Assembly (NCBI GenBank): GCA_016185125.1
Contig: JACPOC010000026.1
Coordinates: 1-64,000, forward strand
Direction of reading: 5' to 3'
DNA from: Bacteroidota bacterium
GTDB lineage: Bacteria > Bacteroidota > Bacteroidia > B-17B0 > Aurantibacillaceae
DNA length: 64,000 nt
Part shown: piece by piece, positions 20,299-29,667 of the stretch
How the letters are laid out: every line of letters starts with the position of its first letter
How positions within the stretch are numbered: the first letter of the stretch is position 1
Notes under the pieces: generated by a model
What the model was told of the DNA's origin: nothing
Databases searched by the model: none
Seen by the model: only the letters and a program-made list of their open reading frames with translations
Made by a program: the position numbers and the translations under genes

Positions 20299-23200
20299 AT
20301 GAAAAACACCTTCACCCCCCCCCCGCAAGGTAAAACAAGCCTTAAACGGCTTTAAATGCTTAATAGCCATGCTTTTTGCATTTGTTTCACTAACCGCTCA
20401 AACAAACGATTATTATTGGTATAAAGGCCAAAAAATCCAGTTAGAAATAAATTATAATTATTTATTCGTTGCATCAAAATCTAATATTAATTACAATACT
20501 GTATTTAATAAATTCAATCACCAAGTTGAAAGTGAGAAAGAAGGGGTGACTAATTCTGCGAATGAAAGTGAACCTAAATATTGGAAACTCTTAAAAATTA
20601 AAAACACGCAACTCAACAAACTTCAAAATGCATCATTAGTTGCAGAACTGAAAAAAGAAAACATTGATTATATTGGCCCTGTAGTAGGTAATCAATACCC
20701 AAGAGGTTTAACTAATTATTTTTACGTAAAACTAAAGCAAATAAGTGATACGGCCTTATTGAATCAAAAAGCCAAACAGACTCACTGCCAAGTAATCCGA
20801 CAAGTTAGATATATGCCTGAATGGTATATGTTAACATGCAACAAAAACTCGAACGGAAATACCCTTGAATTATCGAACTACTTTGCCGAAACAACTCTTT
20901 TTGAAGCTACAGACCCCGGCTTTATGTTTAATTTTACAAAGAGTTGTGTTACAGACCCATTATTTCCCCAGCAATGGGGGATGCAGAATTCCACAAATCC
21001 TAACATAGATATTAATGCCTGTGATGCCTGGACTCATACCCAAGGAAGTGATAATATAATTGTAGCAGTATTTGATACGGGTATGGAATTAACCCACACA
21101 GAATATTCTAAAAGTCTTTTGCCTCTATCTTACGATACTCAAACGCATACTTCACCCGCAATTGTGTATGGTGCCCATGGTACGCAAGTTGGGGGCATTA
21201 TTGGAGCTAATCACAATGGTAATCAATTAGCAGGGGTTGCTCCTAATTCAAAGTTAATGTCGGTAAGCCACTCATTCAATAATACTGCAAATATAATTAC
21301 AGAATTTGCGGAGGGCATTTCATGGGCCTGGCAAAATGGCGCAAGCATCATTAATAATTCATGGGGAGATCAGGCTGGCGCGGCAAATTTTCTACATAGT
21401 TTTTTGTTGGAAAGCGCAATCTATAATGCAATGAATCTTGGTAGAAATGGACTTGGAACTGTAATGGTTTTTGCGGCAGGTAACTGGGAAGTTGTAGATT
21501 ATCCTGCAAATGTAAACAGTTTATCGGATATATTAGCTGTTGGAGGGATTAACTCGTCTGGTATACGATCAATTTATTCCCAGCCCGGTGCAGCGGTTAT
21601 TTCAGCCTCTGCCTTTGAACCTGCCTTAGATGTGGTTGCCCCCGGTACAGGTGTGCTTACAACAGATCTAAATAATTCAACAGTTTTTACTGGTGGGACA
21701 TCTTTTGCAGCGCCGCATGTGGCGGGTTTGGCGGCCTTAATATTATCAGTTAACCATAACCTTACCCAAAAACAGGTGGTAACTATTATTGAAACCACCT
21801 GTCAAAAACTCAGTTCATACCTTTATTTACCTAATACGGCCCGCCCTAATGGCACATGGAACATTGAAACGGGCTATGGTTTAATTGATGCTATTGCTGC
21901 TGTATTAATGGCTGAGTCTTTGTGTACTTCTAACCAGCTAGACTTATTTTCAAAAGATGGCTATACGGATTTTGGTATCACTCCCAATCCTGCAAATGCC
22001 TTTCAGTTCAATGCTGAAAACCCCCACATGTGGAAAAGCAAGGATATTTGGGTAAGAAATCAGCCTGACGGAAATATCAATGAAACACACCAAAACCCTA
22101 CACATAGCCAAACAAACTATGTATACGTTAAAGTGAGAAACATAGGTTGCGTTTCTTCCTTCGGAACTGAGCAGCTTGATTTACGCTGGGCAAAAGCGGC
22201 TACTTCTTTGGCCTGGCCTGCTTACTGGGATGGAAGCACCTTAATAAATACCGCATTAGCGGGCGATATAGTTGGCGTGCAAACCATTCCGGTTATTCCT
22301 CCGGGAGGTTCTGCCATAGTTGAAATACAGTGGATACCTCCTAACCCTAATCTTTACACCGGTATTAATACAGAACCTTGGCATTTTTGTCTGCTTTCAC
22401 AAATAATAAGTCCTGACGACCCTATACCCTTTGTAACGTCTAATATTCATAACTATGTAAAAATAAATAATAATATAGCCTGGAAAAATTTAACGGTGGT
22501 TGATAATATTCCGAAAGGTGGAAATGTATGTATAACAGATCTGATGGAGCGCCTGGGTGTTGCCGTGGGCGTGGTAGGCGGAACCGCAACCACAGCTTAT
22601 GATATCAGCTTCTCAGTGCCACGCGAAGAACGGGCCAAACCGATAACAAACGAGGGCAAAGTAATGATTGCGCTTGACAACCAACTTTATCAAAAATGGG
22701 TGCAAGGCGGTAAAAAAGGAACAGGTTTTAAAGAAGTTTTATCTCCACCCATGTCTTCACAGGGGATGTCAAATAACAACATTAATTCAAACTCTCCCGT
22801 TGTAATTTCCAGCCGAAAAATGTTTGTAATAACCAATCCTTCCGCTAGTTTTAATAACATTACCCTTGAAGCAAATGAATACAGAACCACTTCTATGATG
22901 GTGGTTTACCCCACGGGTTCTGTTTCCACTAAAACAAATTTTTTTTACGAGATAATACAAAAAGAAAGTTTAACCCAAACCATTATTGGCGGGGTAGAAT
23001 ATGAAGTTAGAAAGCCGGATTGCAGTGATAGATTAAATAGTGCAGGCAGCGATTTAACTATTGCAAAGGGTTGCTCCGCTTTCTTGAACGCTTCGCCGGT
23101 TAGGCCTTGCGCCACTTATGTATGGCTTAATGCCAACGGCAGCGTTATAGCCACAACGCCCAATTTTAGCGTTAAACCTAACCAGAGTACGGAATATACA

Positions 23201-23530
23201 CTTAAAAGTATTTCAGCAGAAGGCTGTATAAGTGAAGATAAGGTAATGGTAAACGTGTTGAACCAACCTTGCCTTAAAGATCGGGAAATTGTTATTATAA
23301 GCCCCAACCCTGCATATGGTTCGGCCAAAGTAGAATACAAAACAAATAATGCGGGTAACGCTTATCTTCGCCTGATTAAAACGGATAACGCGGTTAATAA
23401 GAACTACCCGTTAAATACTCAGCTTAACGAAATAATTTTAAACATCTCAGATTGCAGTCCGGGCATTTATATCCTTTCATTAATATGCGATGGGCTGAAT
23501 GCGGATAATAAAATGCTGATTGTTCAATAA
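20299..23530 (+). CDS. T9SS-exported subtilisin-like (S8) serine protease; native start at 20299 is out of frame because of a C10 tract at 20315-20324
   Basis: ORF 20369-23530: D (AVFDTGME), H (YGAHGTQVGGIIGA), S (GGTSFAAPHVAGLAAL) motifs; C-terminal ISPNPAYGSAKVEY...MLIVQ. With C9, frame continues from ATG 20299: MKNTFTPPPRKVKQALNGFKCLIAMLFAFVSLTAQ. Confidence 0.85.
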
Positions 23531-23547
23531 TTTAAAAATAATTAACT

Positions 23548-24213
23548 ATGAAAATATTATTTAAATACGTTCTCACTTTTCTCTGTATAATAGCAATGAC
23601 TAATAATATAATAGCGCAATTTGTAAACCAGACTTTAACATTCCTGCCATCAAACCCAACTACTACAGATAACATTAAAGTTGTAAGCGAGAATCAGTTT
23701 GGAAATACATCCTGTAATATGACTTCCTCAACCATCACCTCAACTAATTATAAAATAGACGTAACTGCATACCATAATATTGGGTTGAATAATGCAATTT
23801 GCTATACAAAAGACACTATTACTATAGGCAGCTTTGCTCCAGGTGCTTATAAGCTGGTATATACCATCCGCCATACTTCTACAAACAACCAATATGGCAA
23901 AGACTCCCTTAATTTTACCATCACTGGGCCTAACGGTGTAAAAGAAACGGAAGCCTTGCAGCATCTAAAACTTTACCCAAACCCGGTAAAAGATGTTTTA
24001 ATAATAGAATCTGCGCAGCCTAGCTTAACGGAAGACCTCGATTATACTCTTGTAACTATTTTAGGTCAGGAGCTTGCCGATAAAAAAAGTAAAGCCTCTA
24101 TTTTAAAGGATAATACCTTGGCGATAAATATAAAAGACCTGCCCGCGGGTATTTATTTTATCCGCTTTAATTACAAGGGGCAATTCCTCACCAAAAAAAT
24201 TATTAAGGAGTAA
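23548..24213 (+). CDS. Small T9SS type-A sorting-domain protein
   Basis: 221 aa; signal peptide, LYPNPVKDVLIIESAQPS...TKKIIKE. Confidence 0.85.
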   Translation: MKILFKYVLTFLCIIAMTNNIIAQFVNQTLTFLPSNPTTTDNIKVVSENQFGNTSCNMTSSTITSTNYKIDVTAYHNIGLNNAICYTKDTITIGSFAPGAYKLVYTIRHTSTNNQYGKDSLNFTITGPNGVKETEALQHLKLYPNPVKDVLIIESAQPSLTEDLDYTLVTILGQELADKKSKASILKDNTLAINIKDLPAGIYFIRFNYKGQFLTKKIIKE

Positions 24214-24271
24214 ACAATAAACCCCCACCCCCAACCGTTATATCAAATATAAACCCATAAAACCCATAGCC

Positions 24272-24985
24272 ATGCAAAAACCCTGGATATACACCAACAA
24301 CACTTTTGAGGTAAACACACAGGGCAGCCATAAAAAAATGCTTGCCCTAAGTGCCGATACCGAGGCCAAATTAAAAGCCGGGCCAAACGACCCTGCCATT
24401 AACGCGCTGTATCAGGCTTACTTTCCTGTGTATGATACTTACCGCCAAATTTATATTAATTACGATGTAGCCGCCGGTAATTACGAGGGCCAAACCCTTA
24501 ATGTGGAAAGCATTTTAAAAGAAAATATGCCCAAAGAAATAAGAAAATGGGAAGGCTATGTACGCAACATTTATCCTGAAGATAGCCCCGAGGAGCATTC
24601 TATTTTTCCTAATAAACGCAGTCCTTTTTTACACAGTACTTACGAAGACCGCATAAGCGCAGTAGCCTCGCTTGCCAAGCGCCTTTCTTTAGATAACAAT
24701 CCGGCCATTCAGGCTTACGCGGCCTCCGTACAAAGTTTTTATAACCTTTTAATAAGCGCCCGCGAAATTCAGCAAAATAACGAGGGTTTATTGGGCCATC
24801 TATCTGATATCCGGGAGCAGCAGCGTGTTTTATTGGCCGATGAACTTTACGGCGTTTTAGGAGGATTGATGCAAAAATTTAAAGCCGAACCCGATCAAAT
24901 TACCCGCTTTTTTGATCTTTCGCTGATACGTGAAACAGGCGGCACTAACGAAACTTTACCCAGCAACGCGCCGCCGGAAGCATGA
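24272..24985 (+). CDS. Conserved-looking helical protein of unknown function, no signal peptide
   Basis: 237-aa ORF, coding-like composition, same strand as the protease. Confidence 0.7.
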   Translation: MQKPWIYTNNTFEVNTQGSHKKMLALSADTEAKLKAGPNDPAINALYQAYFPVYDTYRQIYINYDVAAGNYEGQTLNVESILKENMPKEIRKWEGYVRNIYPEDSPEEHSIFPNKRSPFLHSTYEDRISAVASLAKRLSLDNNPAIQAYAASVQSFYNLLISAREIQQNNEGLLGHLSDIREQQRVLLADELYGVLGGLMQKFKAEPDQITRFFDLSLIRETGGTNETLPSNAPPEA

Positions 24986-25129
24986 TTTGCTAAAAGGGAT
25001 TGTTTAAATTATTGAGTAAATTTTAAGGCCGCATTGAATAACCCGGAAGCAAACCCGATAGGTATTGGTCCGAGGAATTCTTTTATTAAAATAAAGGAAT
25101 GATTTGCCTGTCTGTTTAAAAAGCAAAGT

Positions 25130-26767
25130 TTATTTATAGATCAGCGGAAAAACATTCGCGGTTCCTTGCTTAAAAAAAGCGTCTTTTAAAACACAATTTT
25201 GATAAGCATTTTTAGATTCGAGTGAAGAATTTACCTTAAAGGTCTGCTTTTCATCAAACCAGGTCAAAAGCCGGATCTTAGACATATCCGTTTTAATTGC
25301 GTCTGTCATTTCTTTTATCCACTCTGCTTTGGTTTGGCCTGCTTCGCCGGGCTTCCGTTCGCGCGAGGCCGTTTCGCAAATAATTAAAGGCTTAGTAGGA
25401 AGCTGCTGTGTTAATATAAAATAATTTTCTATGCCCTCTTTCCTGAAAGATCTCCATAAAGTAGCTCCTTTCGAATCTCCCGCCCCATTGTAAATATCCA
25501 AGGCCACAAAATCAACGTAATCATTTCCGGGATAAGCGTCCATTATGTAATTCCAGCTTTCCTGAGGAACCGACATTGAATTCGGGCACCAAACAAATTT
25601 TACATTTGTAACTTTATTTTCTCTGAAGATATTGATGATATACCTAAATGCTTTAGCAACAAGCGCCGGGTCTTTATCATTTTTTACCGTGCACCAGGGA
25701 TACCAATCTCCATTAAATTCATGAAGAATGCGCACCAACACGGTTCCTTTTACTTCTTTTATTTGATGAGCCCAATAACCAAAAAACGAATCAAAATGGC
25801 CATCAACAATGCTGTACAAATTTGGCTGCTTGGCGCCGGGCTTTGCATTTACAAAGTGATCTTCAAGAGTGATCATGGGTACATAGCCATCCTTGATTAC
25901 TTTATTAATTCGCTCAATAGAAGGATAATGATTTTGCTGATTCCCGCCATCTACCGCAAATGATTGAAAGAAATGAACCACGCCCAATTTAGCGCCCTGA
26001 GGTTTAAAATGACTTTCAAAAGCTGTTGCTATATCCGAAAAATTAGCCGTGTTGCCTTCTATTGACCAGGCACCAATGGTGCAAAAATCATCTGCGGCTG
26101 CAGGCGGTGCGTCAAAAATAGTTTGCCCTGTAGGAAGTTTACCTTTTGAAAAAGAAATAAAGTCGAAATATAAAGTGTGTTTATCTGCTAAAAAATCTTT
26201 CTCAGTAAAAGTAATTATAAAGGTAAAGAGTTTGCCTTTTTTGTAACCTACATTAAATATTCCATCACCGGCCTGATTAGCATCTTTAAATTTGCTTAAA
26301 GGAATGGAGATGAGTTCCCATCCTTTTTTTGATTCAAGTGGAAGGGTATATGCCCAAGTGTCATCCATTTCCTTTGTGTACACCTGATCATTATTGTCAT
26401 CTTCCTGTAATTCTATTTTAATTTTTGAGTTTAGCCCATCCTGATAATTAATATAAAAATTAATATGATCCTGGTTTTGATCCAGTTCAAGATTAAGGCT
26501 AACACCTTTGCCCCAGCCTCCAAATTCACCTTTATAAGTTTCAATTTTAATGGCTTTGGTTCCGGCATAAGATTGTTTAACCGCGCCGGCATTAAATATT
26601 TTAGAATCAACTTCGGCTTTTACACTGCCAAAAGTAAAAATTCCGTTGCCTTTTATTTCTGAACTTCCATCGGAAAATCCTTCAAAGTCTTCCAGCAAAA
26701 ATTTTAATTGCGCTTTAACCGGATTAAAATTTGCCGACAATAAAAAAATATAAAATAATAACTTCAT
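25130..26767 (-). CDS. GH26-like glycosidase with N-terminal carbohydrate-binding-like domain
   Basis: 545 aa; RILHEFNGDWYPWC, LIICETASRER; paralog of the 16952-18898 protein without the sorting domain. Confidence 0.87.
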   Translation of the reverse strand: MKLLFYIFLLSANFNPVKAQLKFLLEDFEGFSDGSSEIKGNGIFTFGSVKAEVDSKIFNAGAVKQSYAGTKAIKIETYKGEFGGWGKGVSLNLELDQNQDHINFYINYQDGLNSKIKIELQEDDNNDQVYTKEMDDTWAYTLPLESKKGWELISIPLSKFKDANQAGDGIFNVGYKKGKLFTFIITFTEKDFLADKHTLYFDFISFSKGKLPTGQTIFDAPPAAADDFCTIGAWSIEGNTANFSDIATAFESHFKPQGAKLGVVHFFQSFAVDGGNQQNHYPSIERINKVIKDGYVPMITLEDHFVNAKPGAKQPNLYSIVDGHFDSFFGYWAHQIKEVKGTVLVRILHEFNGDWYPWCTVKNDKDPALVAKAFRYIINIFRENKVTNVKFVWCPNSMSVPQESWNYIMDAYPGNDYVDFVALDIYNGAGDSKGATLWRSFRKEGIENYFILTQQLPTKPLIICETASRERKPGEAGQTKAEWIKEMTDAIKTDMSKIRLLTWFDEKQTFKVNSSLESKNAYQNCVLKDAFFKQGTANVFPLIYK

Positions 26768-26812
26768 AAGTAAATAAAATAGTGCTTAAAAACGCAAAAA
26801 AAAAGTAATGCC

Positions 26813-27754
26813 TTACCAAATGTAGTTAAACACAAACTTAAAGTTTCCATCCAGGAATCCGTACTCAGGATATGCTGTTTTTTTACCCGGAAAACGGTTG
26901 ATGGCCCAATTGCCATAAGTAAGAGAAAACCGAAAAGATCGCCAGTCAAAATATCCAAATCCGTAAGAAAAATCCGGATCCCAGGGTAATTGCCTGTAAA
27001 CAGGATCGAAATAATAATATACGGCGCCTTCTATATAAATATTCCAAAATAAAGTAAAACGTCCGCTTATTCCGGCAGTGGGTTTTCCCTCATAATGCAC
27101 AACTTCATTTTCATCACGGTATCTGAACGCGTACCTGAAAAAGGGCACAAACTTTATGCTGGTTGTACTGTCTAATTTAATTTTTTTAGTTATACCGTCA
27201 GGAACATTGGCGTTAAAGGAAATAAAATAATAACCTTCGGTAAATTTTTGAGAAAATTGATTAATATTATCTGTGTATTTATTATTGATATAATTTTCGT
27301 AACCATAGTTAAAGCGGTAAGGCCTCCAATTATATCTTCCAATGGAATAAGCGTAATCTGCCACCCATCTGGCCGCGGCTTTTTTATTAAAATCAATATA
27401 AAAAGTTGTATTAAAGCTAAACTCTTCAAAAAAGCGGATGCGTGTAAAAATTCCCATTGCGCTGCGGTATTCGGCGCGGTTTTTAAATCCATCATTAATT
27501 AAAACTCTCTGAAAGTTATAGGAAAGGTTTCCGCTTATTCTATTTCTGCCTAATAAATATTTATCGTAATGAAATACATCACGAAAATCTTTCATGTCCT
27601 TAAATTTTTTAATGCGCTGCGTGCGCATGTAATATAAACCTCTTGGTGCCTCATCCACTATTATCTGACTGTAGGCGGTATTACTTATTATTACTAAACA
27701 TAAAAACCATAATTTATTTTTTAAAGAAAATTTACCCATAATGCTTGCCTTCAT
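26813..27754 (-). CDS. Outer-membrane beta-barrel-like protein
   Basis: 313 aa; signal peptide, aromatic-rich amphipathic strands. Confidence 0.7.
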   Translation of the reverse strand: MKASIMGKFSLKNKLWFLCLVIISNTAYSQIIVDEAPRGLYYMRTQRIKKFKDMKDFRDVFHYDKYLLGRNRISGNLSYNFQRVLINDGFKNRAEYRSAMGIFTRIRFFEEFSFNTTFYIDFNKKAAARWVADYAYSIGRYNWRPYRFNYGYENYINNKYTDNINQFSQKFTEGYYFISFNANVPDGITKKIKLDSTTSIKFVPFFRYAFRYRDENEVVHYEGKPTAGISGRFTLFWNIYIEGAVYYYFDPVYRQLPWDPDFSYGFGYFDWRSFRFSLTYGNWAINRFPGKKTAYPEYGFLDGNFKFVFNYIW

Positions 27755-27771
27755 AAATGTATTTAAATTGT

Positions 27772-29007
27772 TTATTTATTTTGTGCTTTTGAACCGCAAT
27801 GCTCTATCATATAATAATAAGCTTCGTCCGAACCAAATTTTACCGCTTGATTTAAATCTTCGCAACCGCCAGATTTATCACCCGTTTCATATTTTGCTAT
27901 GCCTCTTTTAAAATACGCCAATTCATAATCCGGCTTATATTCAATGGCCATGGAGTAATCGTCTATTTCACCTTTACGATCTTCCAGTTTATTTTTTATC
28001 TGCGCTCTTTCCACATAAGCTTGCGGCGAATCGCCTTTAAGCTCAATGCATTTGGAAAGATCTTCAAGGGCCGATTCATAATCTTTAAGATCATATTTTA
28101 ATTTACCGCGATTTAAATATGCAACGTAATTGGCAGGTTGCAAATTAATAGCCTGCGTGTAATCATCAAAAGCACCCTTCATATCATTTAACCGGACTTT
28201 GGAGTTTCCTCTGCGTAAAAAAATCTCACCGTCGGGTTTTATCTGACTGGCTTTACTAAAATCGTTCAGTGAATTGCGATAATCTTTAATATCGTAATAC
28301 AGCATACCTCTGTTAAAATAAGCATCGCCATAATCTTTATCTAAAGCTATTGCTTGATTATAATCTGTAATGGCTTGGGTAGTTTTACCCATGATAGAAT
28401 TTACAATTCCCCTGCTGTTATAAGCTTTTGGGTCGTCGGGTTTTAGGGCAATCACGCGGTCAATATCTTCAAGTTCGCCAATGTAATCGCCATTCATTCC
28501 TTTAAGAATACTTCTGTTAAAGTATGCATCTGCGTAACGCGGATTAAGCCTGATAGCCACATTAAAATTAGCCAAAGCGGCCTGTAGGTTTTGGAGCGAA
28601 GCCAAGGTAATTCCGCGGTTGTAATAAGCTTCATAAGACTCTTCCCAAGAAAGCTTTTTTAATTTAAGGGCATAATCATAATCTCTTAAAGCACTTTTAT
28701 AATCCAGCAATTTATTTTTAGCGAAGGCCCGATTTAAGTAGGCAAGCGCAAAGTTTGAATCCAACTTTAATGCTTTATTGAACCAACCGATGGCTTCTAC
28801 GTAATCTCCTGAATTATTTTTAGCTAATCCGTTAGCATAATAATTTAATACCAGTGAATCAGGAGGCTTTACCGGCGTTGTGTTTGTAACAACCGATTGG
28901 TAAGCGTTTACAGATATAACGGTTTCCGTATGAGTATTAGTATATCCATGGCTGAAATTTATATTAGCCAACAGTGATAATACAATTAATATGAACGTTT
29001 TTTTCAT
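27772..29007 (-). CDS. Secreted TPR-repeat protein
   Basis: 411 aa; about 10 tandem TPRs (AYLNRAFAKNKLLDYKSALRDYDYAL...). Confidence 0.92.
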   Translation of the reverse strand: MKKTFILIVLSLLANINFSHGYTNTHTETVISVNAYQSVVTNTTPVKPPDSLVLNYYANGLAKNNSGDYVEAIGWFNKALKLDSNFALAYLNRAFAKNKLLDYKSALRDYDYALKLKKLSWEESYEAYYNRGITLASLQNLQAALANFNVAIRLNPRYADAYFNRSILKGMNGDYIGELEDIDRVIALKPDDPKAYNSRGIVNSIMGKTTQAITDYNQAIALDKDYGDAYFNRGMLYYDIKDYRNSLNDFSKASQIKPDGEIFLRRGNSKVRLNDMKGAFDDYTQAINLQPANYVAYLNRGKLKYDLKDYESALEDLSKCIELKGDSPQAYVERAQIKNKLEDRKGEIDDYSMAIEYKPDYELAYFKRGIAKYETGDKSGGCEDLNQAVKFGSDEAYYYMIEHCGSKAQNK

Positions 29008-29010
29008 TTA

Positions 29011-29505
29011 TTATTTATAATAATACACGCCCAGGGATAATATAAAAAGGATAAGAAAAAAATAGCCAAGCATTTTAAGAGAGGGTTTAACATTTTTAAT
29101 AAAAAAAGGCCGTTTAACGTTTTTGGCTCTAAGATGTGATTCCAATTTTTCAATTAAAGCCTCTGCCAAATTAGGTTCTTTAAAAAGATAATCGTTTGCC
29201 CCGGCATTCAAAAGTTTCGACGCCAAGTTCTCATTGCCCCTATCAAGTAAAATTATTATGTGTGTTTGTGGGTGCTCCTTTTTAATAGCCCGAATAGTGT
29301 CTGAACCGTTCATGATACCCGAAAGCGCATGATCAAGAATAATTACAGAAGGATCAATATCTAAATTTTTCAGGCATTCTTCTTCAGACTTAAAGACATG
29401 GAATTTGAAAACTATATCTGACGAAAAAATATAATCGAGCATTTTGACAAATAAATTATCATTTTCTACTACGAAAATGGACACCGGTTGTTGTATTGTA
29501 TTCAT
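29011..29505 (-). CDS. Receiver-domain protein with C-terminal transmembrane anchor
   Basis: 164 aa; REC fold (VVENDN, VIILDHALSG, AGANDYLFK) then PSLKMLGYFFLILFILSLGVYYYK. Confidence 0.88.
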   Translation of the reverse strand: MNTIQQPVSIFVVENDNLFVKMLDYIFSSDIVFKFHVFKSEEECLKNLDIDPSVIILDHALSGIMNGSDTIRAIKKEHPQTHIIILLDRGNENLASKLLNAGANDYLFKEPNLAEALIEKLESHLRAKNVKRPFFIKNVKPSLKMLGYFFLILFILSLGVYYYK

Positions 29506-29613
29506 GCTGTTTTAACAAATCAAAATTAACAACCTTAAGGGGCAATTGCTTTTTTATTCGGTTAGTAAGGCTTTTAAATCGCTTAAACCTTATAATTAAT
29601 GCTTAGAAATAAA

Positions 29614-29646
29614 ATCTCCCGATAAAAAGTATATTTACCGGGAGAT
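29614..29646. terminator. Hairpin downstream of the GH15 gene
   Basis: ATCTCCCG-17nt-CGGGAGAT. Confidence 0.65.
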
Positions 29647-29667
29647 CTATCAATTTATAATCTTTTT

